From NCBI GenBank assembly GCA_028876385.1, contig JAGWSF010000028.1:36975-100974 (forward strand): 64,000 nucleotides of DNA, written 5' to 3'. This DNA comes from Acidobacteriota bacterium. Its GTDB lineage: Bacteria > Actinomycetota > Acidimicrobiia > Acidimicrobiales > Palsa-688. Position numbers and translations under genes: made by a program. The stretch's first letter is position 1. Every line of letters begins with the position of its first letter. Of the stretch, positions 42,791-52,629 are shown piece after piece. The notes under the pieces were generated by a model. It saw only the letters and a program-made list of their open reading frames with translations, made no database searches and was not told the DNA's origin.

Positions 42791-44236
42791 CTAACCGGCC
42801 AGCACGGCGCCGGCTTGTTGGGCCACGAGCGTGCCGTCGAAGAAGCCGGGGTTCATGCCGCCGTGGAGCCGGACGGCGTTGGCGAAGACGAAGTCCTCCA
42901 TCTGGCCGGCGTCGAGGCGCCCGTCCTCCACCGCCTCGTAGGCCTCGGGCAGCACCAGATCCATGGCCGGCGCGTCCCAGTGGGCCACGTCGGTGCCGAG
43001 CATGGGGCGCAGGCTCACCGGCCGGTCCGCCACCCGCAGCCCGAAGGCCAGCGGCACGAGCGGGTCGTCGGCCTCGCAACCGAAGAACGACCGTTCGGCG
43101 AACGGGACGATGATGTCATCAGGGCTGTCTACGGCAGCCGCGGCGAACTCGTCGATCTGAGCCGGCCGACCCGGCCGGCGCTCCAGCCAGTCGCGGATGG
43201 GCCCCGAGTTGGAGATCATCTCGTCGGTCCCGTAGCGGCCGATCAGGCTCATCACCGCGGCGACGTCGAGGCGGTCGGGGTCGAGCTCGCCGATGGCGTG
43301 GGCGCCCCGCTTCTGCCAGTGGCCGACCAGATCGGCCAGGAGGCTGGCGCCCCACATCACCCCGCCTTCGAGGTAGCCGAAGCGCAGATCGGGGAAGCGC
43401 CGGTAGACGCCGCCCATGAACAGGGCCTTGCACAGGGCCTCGTGGGCGTGGGCCAGGCCACCGATGTGGTTGTACACGTAGTTGGTCACCGAGCGGGCCG
43501 GGTGGTGTGACTGCAGGGAGCTGTGGAACACCGGGGCCACCCGGTTGCGCCGGCACGCTTCCCAGACAGGGTCGTAGTCGGCCTCGCTGTCCAGGCCGAA
43601 CACATCCAGGCGCACCGCCAGCGGGTCCCCCGAGTCGCCGACGGGACGCAGCGCGTAACCCGAAAGCAGGACCAGGCTGTGGCCGAGCACCCCGACGGCG
43701 TGGTCGATCTCGGCGGCGGCCGTCGCCGGGTCGTCCATCGGTATCAGGGCGGCCGGGCGCAGCCGGTCCCGGTAGGGGGCGAACAGGCGGGCGGTGTAGC
43801 TGTTGACGGCTCGACACACCGGCGCCCGCAGCTCCGACTCGGGCCCGGCCAGGTAACCGAGGGCCCACGAGGGGTAGGTCAGCATCAGGTCCACCCCGAT
43901 CTCGTCGAGGCGCTCGTAGAGGAGGCGGGGGAGATGGGCGGTGGCCCGGTCCCGGGCGTCGGCCACCGGGTTGCCCCACCACGCCGACATCCCCGGCCAC
44001 GATCGGCGCAGGAGCGGGTCGGAACGGTCGGCGGCGAACTGCACGGTGTCGAAAGCCCGCACCGCCTGAGCCAGGTAGCGGTCCCGCAGCTCGGCCCCGC
44101 CGACCTGCTCCAGATCGGAGGCGATGGCGTCGTCGAGGAGCGGCATCAGCTCCATGAAGTGCCCGTCGGCGTCGACCACCGGATGCGCCAGCCGGTCATG
44201 GATCTCCGAAGCGGAAAGTGCGGGCGTGACGGTCAT
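42791..44236 (-). CDS. Amidohydrolase-family (TIM-barrel) metal-dependent hydrolase
   Basis: A 481-residue member of the amidohydrolase-2 family. It has VVDADGHFMEL near the N-terminus (metal-binding D-x-H, about 22-27), PVFHSSLQSHHPARS (about 230) and YLEGGVMWGASLLADL, then a C-terminal Asp region (MLGTDVAHWD). Relatives hydrolyse or decarboxylate cyclic and aromatic acids. The start is ATG 44236 with GGGAGGG just upstream; an open frame continues to 44680, but that stretch is antisense to the lyase gene. It is divergent from the CoA-ester lyase and upstream of the enoyl-CoA hydratase. Confidence 0.87.
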   Translation of the reverse strand: MTVTPALSASEIHDRLAHPVVDADGHFMELMPLLDDAIASDLEQVGGAELRDRYLAQAVRAFDTVQFAADRSDPLLRRSWPGMSAWWGNPVADARDRATAHLPRLLYERLDEIGVDLMLTYPSWALGYLAGPESELRAPVCRAVNSYTARLFAPYRDRLRPAALIPMDDPATAAAEIDHAVGVLGHSLVLLSGYALRPVGDSGDPLAVRLDVFGLDSEADYDPVWEACRRNRVAPVFHSSLQSHHPARSVTNYVYNHIGGLAHAHEALCKALFMGGVYRRFPDLRFGYLEGGVMWGASLLADLVGHWQKRGAHAIGELDPDRLDVAAVMSLIGRYGTDEMISNSGPIRDWLERRPGRPAQIDEFAAAAVDSPDDIIVPFAERSFFGCEADDPLVPLAFGLRVADRPVSLRPMLGTDVAHWDAPAMDLVLPEAYEAVEDGRLDAGQMEDFVFANAVRLHGGMNPGFFDGTLVAQQAGAVLAG

Positions 44237-44333
44237 GATCCCTCCCCGGGCGCAGCGACGTGAGGAACGTAGCGCGCGCCGCGGATCGGATCGGACAGAA
44301 TCGTCGCCGGACCGCCCATCGCGAGGAGCCGAC

Positions 44334-45290
44334 ATGTCCAAGGCCGACGCCAAGCCCATCCGCACCCTGCTGTTCGTGCCGGGCACCGAGGAGGAGCGGC
44401 TGCACCGGTCGGTCGAGCACGGCGCCGATGCGGTGATGATCGACCTCGAGGAGCCGAGGACCCCCTTCCCCGAGACGGCCCGCGACGCCGCTCGGGCGTC
44501 GGTCCGGGCCTTCCTCGACAGCAGCCGGGCGTCAGGGGTGGACGGGGCGCCGCCGCCGCCCCGTTGGTTCGCCCGGGTGCAGCCGCCGGCGACAGGACAG
44601 ACCCTGAAGGATCTGCGGGCCGTCGTCGGCCCGACCCTCACCGGCATCCTGGTCCCCAAGGTGTACGGCCCCGAGGACATTCACAGAGCCGACGCCCTGC
44701 TCACCTGCACCGAGGCCGAGCTCGGGGTCGAGATGGGCTCGACGGCCATCTACCCCATCCTCGAGACGGCCCAGAGCCTGCGGCTGGCCTACGAGATCGC
44801 CGTGGCGTCCGAGCGGGTCCAGTACCTGGGCGGGGCGGTGTCGCGCTTCGGGGACATCCACCAGGCGGTCGGCTACACCTGGACCGCCGAGGGGCGCGAG
44901 ACGCTGTACCTGCGCTCCAAGGTGCTCATCGACGCCCGGGCGGCGGGTATCCGCTACCCGATCAGCGGTATGTGGGGCGGCGACACCGATGACATCGACG
45001 GCCTCCGCCGCTGGGCCGGCGAGCTGCGCGGTCTCGGCTACTTCGGGATGATGCTGGGCGCCCCGGCCCACGTCCCGGTGGTCAATGAGATCTTCTCGCC
45101 CACCCCCGCCGACGTCGCCTTCTGGCAGGACCTGGACCGCCTGGCGGCCGCGGCCGAGGCCGAGGCCGTCGACTCCGGCCCGATCCTCTACGGAAGCCGC
45201 AACCAGGGTGAGGGACACGAGGTGCACCTGGCCCACGTCGGTTCGGCGCGACAGAACCTGGCGTGGGCCCGGGACCTGGGTCTGCTCTGA
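44334..45290 (+). CDS. HpcH/HpaI-family CoA-ester lyase (CitE-like)
   Basis: A 318-residue protein of the citrate-lyase-beta/malyl-CoA lyase family. It has RTLLFVPGTEEERLHRSVE, DAVMIDLEE (metal/substrate loop, about 36-43), TGILVPKVYGPEDI (about 104-117), the metal Glu in EMGSTAIYPILETA and the Asp in GGAVSRFGDIHQ. It would cleave or form a C-C bond in a hydroxyacyl-CoA. The start is ATG 44334 with GAGGAG upstream. Divergent from the amidohydrolase/enoyl-CoA hydratase pair, it may share their pathway. Confidence 0.85.
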   Translation: MSKADAKPIRTLLFVPGTEEERLHRSVEHGADAVMIDLEEPRTPFPETARDAARASVRAFLDSSRASGVDGAPPPPRWFARVQPPATGQTLKDLRAVVGPTLTGILVPKVYGPEDIHRADALLTCTEAELGVEMGSTAIYPILETAQSLRLAYEIAVASERVQYLGGAVSRFGDIHQAVGYTWTAEGRETLYLRSKVLIDARAAGIRYPISGMWGGDTDDIDGLRRWAGELRGLGYFGMMLGAPAHVPVVNEIFSPTPADVAFWQDLDRLAAAAEAEAVDSGPILYGSRNQGEGHEVHLAHVGSARQNLAWARDLGLL

Positions 45291-45332
45291 GCGGTCCCGG
45301 CGCCGGCCGGGGCCGCGCCGGCCGGGCCGACT

Positions 45333-46382
45333 TCAGTCCAGGGCGCGGCGCAGGGCCGGGACCACCTCGAGATCGTCGAGGGCCATCTCGGCCCGCCGCA
45401 GCAGGTCGGTGGCCAGCACCTGCACGTCGCTGGCCAGGTAGGTGGGCATGAAGGCGAGGAAGGTCGCCACGACGGTGTAGGCGGCCTGCACCCGGTGCTC
45501 GAACCAAGCCTCGTCGAAGTCGATGGCGGTCCCCCCGGCGGCGGCCAGGGCGCCCAGGTACAGGCGGAGCAGATCGGCCTCGGCGGCCCGCCGCTCGGCG
45601 GGGTCGACGGTCATGGTCAAGAAGTAGCTGACGTCGCGCAGGTGGGTGCTGGCCCGCGACAGACCCCAGTCGAAGAAGCCGACCCGGGGACCGTCGAGGA
45701 ACACGTTGCCGATGTGGGGATCGCCGTGCACGAAGGTGCGCGGCCCGGAGTCCCACCGGGCGGTGATGCGGTCGTGGTGCTCCACGTAAAGCCGGCCGGC
45801 CTCGACGTAGGACGGGGTCAGCTCGTCGTGGTGCTGGTCGAGCACCATGGCGAGCAGACCGGCCGCGAACTCGGTGTGGCCGACGCCCGGCGAGGCCGCC
45901 CACGGGGCCACGCTCGAGCGGACGGCCGGGTCCTCGAAGCGGGCGTGGAACCGGGCCAGATCCTCCAGCGCCCCGGCCGCCTCGTCGGCGGTGACACCTC
46001 TGACACCGCCGAGGAACCGGCAGCCGGCGGCGGTCAGGTCCTCGAGCAGCAGCACGAAGCAGCCGTCGTCGCCGCAGGCCCCGAAATAGGATCGGGGTAG
46101 GCGCAGGTCGGCGCCGGGGGCCACGTCCTCGTAGAAGCGGACCTCCCGCTCGCCCATCTCGCCGGCACCGATCATCTTCCTGTGCTCGGGGTCGGCCGAC
46201 GCCAGTTTCACGAACAGCGTCTCCGGTCCGTCGCCGGGACGGTCGTAGCGCAGCGCCAAGCGGACCCGCTGATTGGTCGCAACCGCCTCGTCGAGCACCT
46301 CCACTCCGGTCACGGTCACGCCGAGTGAGTCGGACAGCCAGGCGGCGGTGAGGTCGTCGGCCCGGACAGGCAGGGTGGTCAT
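45333..46382 (-). CDS. Aminoglycoside-phosphotransferase/ecdysteroid-kinase-like protein
   Basis: A 349-residue kinase-like protein. It has the ATP-binding Lys in TLFVKLASAD (about 58-67), Glu in MGEREVRFYEDVAP, catalytic loop FVHGDPHIGNVF (Brenner motif, about 217-228) and metal Asp in VGFFDWGLSRAS. Similar actinobacterial genes are common beside CoA-ester catabolism genes; their acceptors are mostly unknown. It starts at ATG 46382 and is convergent with the lyase gene. Real resistance activity is not implied. Confidence 0.85.
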   Translation of the reverse strand: MTTLPVRADDLTAAWLSDSLGVTVTGVEVLDEAVATNQRVRLALRYDRPGDGPETLFVKLASADPEHRKMIGAGEMGEREVRFYEDVAPGADLRLPRSYFGACGDDGCFVLLLEDLTAAGCRFLGGVRGVTADEAAGALEDLARFHARFEDPAVRSSVAPWAASPGVGHTEFAAGLLAMVLDQHHDELTPSYVEAGRLYVEHHDRITARWDSGPRTFVHGDPHIGNVFLDGPRVGFFDWGLSRASTHLRDVSYFLTMTVDPAERRAAEADLLRLYLGALAAAGGTAIDFDEAWFEHRVQAAYTVVATFLAFMPTYLASDVQVLATDLLRRAEMALDDLEVVPALRRALD

Positions 46383-46463
46383 GGCGGCGATGTTGGCACA
46401 CCCCGCCCCGGCCTGCCCTCCCTGACAGCCGAGTGCGGCCCCGGCGCGCCCTGGGGAGCCGCC

Positions 46464-47297
46464 TCAGCCGGTGGGGGCCGGGCGGGTCCAGGTCCGCCGG
46501 CGCGCCCGGCGACGACCGCGCCGACCCCGGCTCGATGCCAGCGCCGGGCAGCAGGCTCCGCACGTCGGCAGCGCCACGGCCAGAAAGGCGGCACCGGCCG
46601 GTACCGCGCCGGCGGTGACCGCCCCGGCGCCGGCCAGGATGAGCACCCCGAGCAGGGTCTCGACCCCAGCGCCGGCGAGCGCCGAACCTAGGCGGAGACG
46701 GGGCGACAGGCGCCACGGGCTCGGGTCGGCGTCGAGCAGCGGTTGCCAGTAGAGAGACCCGACCACGACGAGGAGCAGGTGGGAGCCGTCATGGGCCAGC
46801 GGATGGGTCAGCAGGTAGTCGTAGACCTGCCGATCGGCGAGCATCGCGCCCATGGAGCCGTAGTAGAGCAGCCACCCGAGCAGCGGGTTGGTCAGGTGAC
46901 GCAGCACCCGGCTGTGGACGACCTTGACCATTCGGACCTGGGCCGGGCGGCGGGACGCCTGGACGGCCAGAGTGACGGGCCGCCCCAGCAGAAGGAGGGG
47001 TGGTGCCACCATCATGAGGAGGGCGTGCTGGACCACGTGGACAGTGGGCTGCTCGTCGTGGGCGGCCAGCCCCGACCCGACCGCCAGCCACAGCAGGCCG
47101 ACGCCACTGAGGAAGCAGGCCGTGGAGGAGCGCGACCACCTGCGGCCCTTCCTGGCCAGCCGGCCGACACCGCCCAGGTAGACCGCCGCGGCCAGCACCT
47201 GCAGGGCGTCAGCGGCCAGGGCCAGGCCGCCGGTCTGCACTCCCGAGAAGACGGTCTGCACGCCAGAGAAGAACGCGACCCCGTCCGCCGCCGTCAC
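46464..47297 (-). CDS. CtaG-like cytochrome oxidase assembly membrane protein
   Basis: A 277-residue, multi-helix membrane protein of the Caa3-type CtaG family. His-containing helices are visible in PTVHVVQHALLMMVAPPLLLLG (two overlapping segments, about 85-106) and HPLAHDGSHLLLVVVGS (about 160-176), which could bind copper. The C-terminus is Arg-rich. The GTG at 47297 overlaps the coxE-like stop (GTGA). Its place as the last gene of the CO dehydrogenase operon suggests help in copper or oxidase assembly for CO-driven respiration (inference). Confidence 0.85.
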   Translation of the reverse strand: MTAADGVAFFSGVQTVFSGVQTGGLALAADALQVLAAAVYLGGVGRLARKGRRWSRSSTACFLSGVGLLWLAVGSGLAAHDEQPTVHVVQHALLMMVAPPLLLLGRPVTLAVQASRRPAQVRMVKVVHSRVLRHLTNPLLGWLLYYGSMGAMLADRQVYDYLLTHPLAHDGSHLLLVVVGSLYWQPLLDADPSPWRLSPRLRLGSALAGAGVETLLGVLILAGAGAVTAGAVPAGAAFLAVALPTCGACCPALASSRGRRGRRRARRRTWTRPAPTG

Positions 47298-48463
47298 GAG
47301 GCGATCGCCTCCAGCACCTCGTCGAGGGCGGCCAGGCTGTGGCCGCTGACGAAGGCGTCGACGAAGGGCAGCGCCGCGGCCATGCCGGCGACCAGGGGGC
47401 GGTAGCCGGCGGCTGCCTTGCGGGGGTTGACCCACACGATGCGGTAGGCCAGGCGCCGGAGCCGCTGCATCTCCCGGGCCAAGACCCGGGCGTCGCCGGT
47501 GTCCCAACCGTCGGAGAGGATGAGGATCACCGCCCCCCGGGCCAGGCCGCGCCGTCCGTGCTGGTCGTTGAACGCGGCGATGGCCTCGCCGATGCGGGTC
47601 CCGCCGTGCCAGTCGGGCGCCAGGCGCCCGGCTTTCTCCAGGGCCAGGTCGGGGTTCGACTGGGTCAGCGCCCGGGTCAGGCGGGTCAGCCGGGTGGCGA
47701 ACACGAAGGCCTCGGCCCGGCTCTCCGATACCCCGTTCCACAGGAGCTGCAGGTAGGCCCGGGAGTAGCGCTCCATCGAGCCGGAGATGTCACATATGAG
47801 GACCACCCGCCGTGGCCGGTGCCGCCTCTTGCGCACGACCGGCGACAACGGCTCACCTCCGGTCCGTCGGGCCCGCCGGAGGCTGGCCCGCACGTCCAGG
47901 TCGGTGCCCCTGCGGTTGCGCACCTGGCGGCGACTGAGCCGCTCGGGGGCGACGATTCGCAGGCGCCCCAGCTGCGCCAGTTCCTCGGGGCTGAGCCGGG
48001 CGAAGTCCTCGTGGCGGAGCCGCTCGTCGGCGCTCAAGGCGGCCTGCACGGCATCCTCCTCCGAGGATCCTTCCTCGCCGTCGCCGGCTGCCCCCGCGGG
48101 CGACGGCATGGGGGCGGACATGGGAGGGTTGTCCCCCCGTGGAGGGGGCCGGGTTTCACCCCGGCGGACGCTCGGCGGTGGGGGAGGGCTGTCACCGCGG
48201 AAGTCGGCGGGATCGACCAGACCCTCGAAGACGGAGGCGAACACGGCGTCGTAGACGGGTATCGACCCGTGGTCGGCCACGAGGGTCACCCGCCCCAGCC
48301 AGTACAGCTCGGACACCGTGGCCGGGGCGGTCATGGCCATAGTGGCGGCCAGCCGGCCGGCCCGCTCAGGGGTGACGGGCACCCCGGCGGCGTGCAGCAG
48401 GGTGGCGAAATGGCCGGCCAGCGCGGCCAGGTCGGGGGGCCGGGTCCCGACCGCCCCGGTCAC
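47294..48463 (-). CDS. coxE: CoxE-like VWA-domain protein
   Basis: A 389-residue protein with an N-terminal helical part, a Pro/Gly/Ser-rich linker (about 95-140) and a C-terminal von Willebrand A domain (about 200-389). The MIDAS motif is ICDISGSMERYS (D-x-S-x-S, about 217) with the later Thr and Asp in HGGTRIGEAI and LILSDGWDTGD. CoxE works with the MoxR-type ATPase CoxD in maturing the Mo-Cu site of CO dehydrogenase. The GTG start overlaps the coxD stop (GTGA). Confidence 0.92.
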   Translation of the reverse strand: MTGAVGTRPPDLAALAGHFATLLHAAGVPVTPERAGRLAATMAMTAPATVSELYWLGRVTLVADHGSIPVYDAVFASVFEGLVDPADFRGDSPPPPPSVRRGETRPPPRGDNPPMSAPMPSPAGAAGDGEEGSSEEDAVQAALSADERLRHEDFARLSPEELAQLGRLRIVAPERLSRRQVRNRRGTDLDVRASLRRARRTGGEPLSPVVRKRRHRPRRVVLICDISGSMERYSRAYLQLLWNGVSESRAEAFVFATRLTRLTRALTQSNPDLALEKAGRLAPDWHGGTRIGEAIAAFNDQHGRRGLARGAVILILSDGWDTGDARVLAREMQRLRRLAYRIVWVNPRKAAAGYRPLVAGMAAALPFVDAFVSGHSLAALDEVLEAIAS

Positions 48464-49347
48464 GGCCCGGCCAGCCAGTCCGGGCCCCGGGACATGGCCA
48501 ACTCGAGATCCTCGCGGTATTTGAGCACCGATCCGAGGGTGGTCTCCACGGCAGGCGGGTCGAGGGCCGGCAGGCCGAGCAGGTCGAGGGCCAGTACCCA
48601 GTTGATGGCCTCGGCCACGCCCGGCGGTTTTTGGACCTCGAGGGTCCGCAGCCGGGCCACTGCGGCGGCCACCGACTCGACGAGGGGAGTGGATGCCTGG
48701 GGGACCCGACGGCGCACGATGTCGGTGGTGCGGGCCACGTCGGGGTAGTCGATCCAGTGGTACAGGCAGCGCCGCTTCAGGGCGTCGTGGAGGTCCCTGG
48801 TCCGGTTGGAGGTGAGGATGACCACCGGTCGGTGGGTAGCCCGCACCGTCCCGATCTCGGGGATGGTCACGCTGCCCTCGGCCAGCAGCTCGAGGAGGAA
48901 CGCCTCGAACTCGTCGTCGGCGCGGTCGATCTCGTCGATGAGCAGTACCGCGGGGCGGGGTCCGGGGTGCTCCACGGCTTGCAGCAGGGGGCGGGCGAGG
49001 AGGTAGTCCCGGCGGAACAGGTCCTCCTCGCGCAGGTGCTCGTGGGCCGTCTCGGAGACCTTGATGGCCAGCAACTGCCGGGGGAAATTCCACTCGTAGA
49101 GGGCTTCGGCGGCGTCGATGCCCTCGTAGCACTGCAGCCGGATGAGCGGGGTGTCGAGGGCGGCGGCGAGGGCCTTGGCCGCCTCGGTCTTGCCCACCCC
49201 CGGCTCCCCCTCGAGCAGGAGCGGTTGGGGCAGGCGCGCCGCGCAGAACAGGGCGACGGACATGCCGTCGTCGGCCAGGTAACCGCTGCGGTCCAGGGCC
49301 TGGCGCAGCTCGTGGGGTGAGGACACCCACTCGGCGATGTCGCTCAA
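48460..49347 (-). CDS. coxD: CoxD-like MoxR-family AAA+ ATPase
   Basis: A 295-residue AAA+ protein with Walker A LEGEPGVGKTEAAKAL (about 46-61), Walker B VLLIDEIDRAD (about 130-140), sensor 1 in VVILTSNRTRDLHDALKRR and the arginine finger following. In CO-oxidising bacteria CoxD is needed for copper/sulfur insertion into CoxL. It starts at TTG 49347, overlapping the preceding TGA as TTGA; no ATG or GTG fits the homologous start (SDIAEWVSSPHELRQAL). Confidence 0.92.
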   Translation of the reverse strand: MSDIAEWVSSPHELRQALDRSGYLADDGMSVALFCAARLPQPLLLEGEPGVGKTEAAKALAAALDTPLIRLQCYEGIDAAEALYEWNFPRQLLAIKVSETAHEHLREEDLFRRDYLLARPLLQAVEHPGPRPAVLLIDEIDRADDEFEAFLLELLAEGSVTIPEIGTVRATHRPVVILTSNRTRDLHDALKRRCLYHWIDYPDVARTTDIVRRRVPQASTPLVESVAAAVARLRTLEVQKPPGVAEAINWVLALDLLGLPALDPPAVETTLGSVLKYREDLELAMSRGPDWLAGP

Positions 49348-50195
49348 GACGCTTGGTAGGCCTTCAGGCAGCCGGGACCACAGAAGTACACGTCGTCGAT
49401 GTGCAGCGCCGTCTCGGTGACGACCACGGTCATGCCGCAGATGGGGTCCACGGCCTGGCACATGTCGGCCACCAGGGGGTGGCCCTCCCGGGCCCGGCGG
49501 GGCTGGCCGGCCACGATCTCCGCCAGGATGGACAGGGCGACCTCCTCGGCCGTGGCGGCGCCGATGTCGAGCCCGGCGGGGGAGTGCACCCGGGCCTGCA
49601 TCTCCTCGCTCACCGGTAGCGCCGCCACCACCGCCGCCCCCCGCTTGCGGCTGGCCACCAGCCCCACGTAGGGGACCCCGGCCTCGAGGGCCCCGACCAG
49701 GGCCTGCTCCTCGTCGCGGCCGTGCGACGCCACCACCACCGCCGCCGCGTCGGGTGCCGGCGTGCCGTCCCAGGCGACCATGGAGTAGCCGAGCGGGGCG
49801 CCGAGTGCGATCAGAGCTTGCGCTGTCGGTGAAGCCCCCACCACCTGGACCAGAGGCGACGGCAGGGCCGGCTCGAGGAATATCTCGATGGTCCCGCCCG
49901 ACAGGCACGGGTTGTGCACCACGTGTTTGCCCGGCTGTTCGGGTTCGGGGGAGGGAGTGATGCGGAGGAGCACCGGCGCACCGGCGGGGAGGGCGGCGAG
50001 AGACTCCCGGATCACCGTCGCCTCGGCGCACTCACCCCCCACAAAGCCCTCGATGACCCCGTCGGCGAGGACTATCGCCTCGTCCCCGGGTTTGGCCGAG
50101 GTGGGCGGCTCGGCCCAGACCACCCGTGCATGCACGAAAGGGGTCCGGGCCGAGCGCAGAGCCGCCGAGCGCCGGGACAGGTCCTGTCGGATCAC
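49344..50195 (-). CDS. XdhC/CoxF-like maturation factor with C-terminal YHS domain
   Basis: A 283-residue protein. An N-terminal XdhC/CoxI-type segment (GVIEGFVGGECAEATVI, about 46-62) is followed by a Rossmann-like XdhC domain (about 115-240; VQVVGASPTAQALIALG) and a C-terminal metal-binding YHS domain (about 245-283; DPICGMTVVV, then YFCGPGCLKAYQ). XdhC-type proteins deliver the sulfurated molybdenum cofactor; YHS domains bind soft metals such as copper, which would suit the Mo-Cu site of CoxL (inference). It lies 10 nt after coxL. Confidence 0.88.
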   Translation of the reverse strand: MIRQDLSRRSAALRSARTPFVHARVVWAEPPTSAKPGDEAIVLADGVIEGFVGGECAEATVIRESLAALPAGAPVLLRITPSPEPEQPGKHVVHNPCLSGGTIEIFLEPALPSPLVQVVGASPTAQALIALGAPLGYSMVAWDGTPAPDAAAVVVASHGRDEEQALVGALEAGVPYVGLVASRKRGAAVVAALPVSEEMQARVHSPAGLDIGAATAEEVALSILAEIVAGQPRRAREGHPLVADMCQAVDPICGMTVVVTETALHIDDVYFCGPGCLKAYQAS

Positions 50196-50205
50196 CCCGC
50201 CGCCC

Positions 50206-52629
50206 CTACTCGATGGCCAGGTCGGGACGCAGTGGACGGCCCTGCATGGCCCGCCAGGTCGCCGCCGGGGTGAAGGGCATGTCGGCGTGGCGCAACTGGA
50301 GGGCGTCGAGCACGGCGTTGACGACCGCCGCCGGGCTGCCGACCGTGGCCGACTCGCCGACGCCTTTGACCCCGATCGGGTGGTGCGGCGAGGGGGTCAC
50401 CGTCTGTCCGAGCTCCCACGACGGGCACTCCATGGAGGTGGGCAGGAGGTAGTCCATGAACGAGCCGCCCAGGTTGTTGCCGTCGGAGTCGAAGGCGATC
50501 ACCTCCATCAGGGCCATCCCCACCCCGTCGGCCAGGCCGCCGTGGACCTGACCCTCTACGATCATCGGGTTTATCCGGGGTCCGCAGTCGTCCACTGCGA
50601 TGAAGCGGCGCACCTTCACCTGCCCGGTCTGGGGGTCGACGTCGACCACCGCGATGTAGCAACCGAAGGGGTAGGTGAGGTTGGGCGGGTTGTACACCAC
50701 CGAGGCGTCGAGGTGGCCCTCGACCCCCTCCGGCAGCTCCAGGCTTCCGTGGGACGCCATGGCGATCTCGGCCATGGTCTGTCCCTTGGACGGGTCGCCT
50801 TTCACATACCAGCGCCCGTGCTCCCACTCGAGATCGTCGGGGGAGCACTCGAGAGCGGCGGCGGCCACGATGCGGGCCTTGTCCTTCACCCGCTGGGCGG
50901 CCAGCGCCGCGGCCGCCCCCGACACCGGCGTCGAGCGCGACCCGTAGGTGCCGAGGCCGAAGGGGGTGTTGTCGGTGTCGCCGTGGATGACCTCTATGTC
51001 CTCGGGGGGGATTCCGAGCACGTGGGACACGATCTGGGCGAAGGTTGTCTCGTGGCCCTGGCCCTGGGTCTGCACCGACAGGCGCAGCTGGGCCTTGCCG
51101 GTCGGGTGGACCCGCAGGTCGCACCCGTCGGCCATGCCGAGGCCCAGGATGTCCATGTGCTTGCGGGGCCCGGCGCCCACGCCCTCGGTGAAGAAGGAGA
51201 TGCCGATACCCATCAGCGGGGCCGCCGGGTCGGCGCCGGGTTGGGCCGCCGCCGCCCGCCGCTCGGCCTGCTCCCGGCGCAGCTCGTCGTAGCCGGCGAT
51301 GCGCTTGGCCTCGTCCAGAGCGGCCGGGTAGTTACCCGAGTCGTACTCCCAGCCCGTCGGCGTGGTGTAGGGGAACTGTTCGGGGCGCAACAGGTTCTTC
51401 ATGCGCAGCTCGGCGGGGTCCATCTTCAGCTCGAATGCCAGGCAGTCCACCATGCGCTCCACCAGGTAGACGGCCTCGGTGATACGGAACGAGCAGGCGT
51501 AGGCCACGCCGCCGAGGGCCTTGTTGGTGTACACCGCGGTCACCTTGCAGTGGGCCGCCGGGTAGTCGTAGGACCCGGTGAAGATGTGGAAGAACCCGGC
51601 CGGGAACTTGGTCGGCTGGGCCACCCCGTTGAAGGCGCCGTGGTCGGCCAGCACATTCACCCGCAGGCCGAGGATCCTGCCGTCCTTGGTGGCGGCGATC
51701 TCCCCGTGCATGTGGTAGTCCCGGGCGAAGGAGGTGGACATCAGGTTCTCCGAGCGGTCCTCCATCCACTTGACCGGGGCCTTGGTCACGATGGACCCCA
51801 CGATGGACAGGACGTAGCCGGGGTAGATCCCGACCTTGTTACCGAAGCCGCCACCGATGTCGGGCGAGATGATCTGAATCTTGTGCTCGGGCAGCCCGGC
51901 GACGAGGGCGTAGACGGTGCGGTGGGCGTGGGGTGCCTGGGTCGTGGTCCAGACGGTGAGCTTGCCGGTCACCTGGTCCATGTGGGCGACCGACCCGCAG
52001 GTCTCCATCGGGGCCGGGTGCACCCGGGGGTAGATCATGTCCTGGGCCACGACGACCTCGGCCTGGGCGAAGACCTCCTCGCAGGCCGCGGCGTCGCCGG
52101 CCTCCCAGTCGTAGATGTGGTTGTCGGTGCGACCCTCGAGGTCGTCGCGGATCACCGGAGCGTCGGGGTCGAGGGCGTGACGGGCGTCGACGACCACCGG
52201 GAGCGGGTCGTACTCCACGTCGATCAACTCCAGTGCGTCGCGCGCCGAGTACTCGTCCTCGGCGACGACGAAGGCCACCTCCTGGCCCTGGTAGCGGACC
52301 TTGTCGGTGGCCAGCACGGCCGTGACGTCACCCGACAGGGTGGGCATCCACGCCAGGTTGAGGGTCTCGAGCACCGCACCGGTGATCACCGCTTTGACCT
52401 TCGGGTGGGCCTCGGCCGCCGAGGTGTCGATGGACACGATGCGGGCGTGGGCGTACGGGCTGCGCAGGATGGCCCCGTGGAGCATTCCCGGCAGGCGCAG
52501 GTCATCGACGTAGTGACCCTGGCCGCGCAGGAACCGGGCGTCCTCCTTGCGCAGCATGCGGCCGAAGCCGAGAGGGTTGCCGGCCGGGGACAGGGCGGCG
52601 TCGGGCGTCGGGATTTCGGTGGCGGTCAC
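50206..52629 (-). CDS. coxL: Form I carbon monoxide dehydrogenase large subunit
   Basis: An 807-residue molybdopterin (Mo-Cu) subunit of aerobic CO dehydrogenase, which oxidises CO with water to CO2 and passes electrons to CoxS and CoxM. It starts [20 protein letters not shown] and carries [13 protein letters not shown] (about 270). The form I signature AYXCSFR is present as AYACSFR, with the Cu-binding Cys at residue 379 (codon 51493-51495). The C-terminal [20 protein letters not shown] holds the active-site Glu near residue 760. The GTG start overlaps the coxS stop (GTGA). The usual Arg in the loop (AYRCSFR) is Ala. Confidence 0.95.
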   Translation of the reverse strand: MTATEIPTPDAALSPAGNPLGFGRMLRKEDARFLRGQGHYVDDLRLPGMLHGAILRSPYAHARIVSIDTSAAEAHPKVKAVITGAVLETLNLAWMPTLSGDVTAVLATDKVRYQGQEVAFVVAEDEYSARDALELIDVEYDPLPVVVDARHALDPDAPVIRDDLEGRTDNHIYDWEAGDAAACEEVFAQAEVVVAQDMIYPRVHPAPMETCGSVAHMDQVTGKLTVWTTTQAPHAHRTVYALVAGLPEHKIQIISPDIGGGFGNKVGIYPGYVLSIVGSIVTKAPVKWMEDRSENLMSTSFARDYHMHGEIAATKDGRILGLRVNVLADHGAFNGVAQPTKFPAGFFHIFTGSYDYPAAHCKVTAVYTNKALGGVAYACSFRITEAVYLVERMVDCLAFELKMDPAELRMKNLLRPEQFPYTTPTGWEYDSGNYPAALDEAKRIAGYDELRREQAERRAAAAQPGADPAAPLMGIGISFFTEGVGAGPRKHMDILGLGMADGCDLRVHPTGKAQLRLSVQTQGQGHETTFAQIVSHVLGIPPEDIEVIHGDTDNTPFGLGTYGSRSTPVSGAAAALAAQRVKDKARIVAAAALECSPDDLEWEHGRWYVKGDPSKGQTMAEIAMASHGSLELPEGVEGHLDASVVYNPPNLTYPFGCYIAVVDVDPQTGQVKVRRFIAVDDCGPRINPMIVEGQVHGGLADGVGMALMEVIAFDSDGNNLGGSFMDYLLPTSMECPSWELGQTVTPSPHHPIGVKGVGESATVGSPAAVVNAVLDALQLRHADMPFTPAATWRAMQGRPLRPDLAIE

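Noticed and set aside
42791..44680. Longer form of the amidohydrolase starting near 44680
   Set aside because: Sequence before ATG 44236 is antisense to the lyase gene and shows no homology; a good ribosome site supports 44236.
45333..46382. Antibiotic resistance (aminoglycoside phosphotransferase)
   Set aside because: The fold and Brenner motif are present, but this branch is widespread in actinobacterial catabolic clusters and resistance cannot be inferred.
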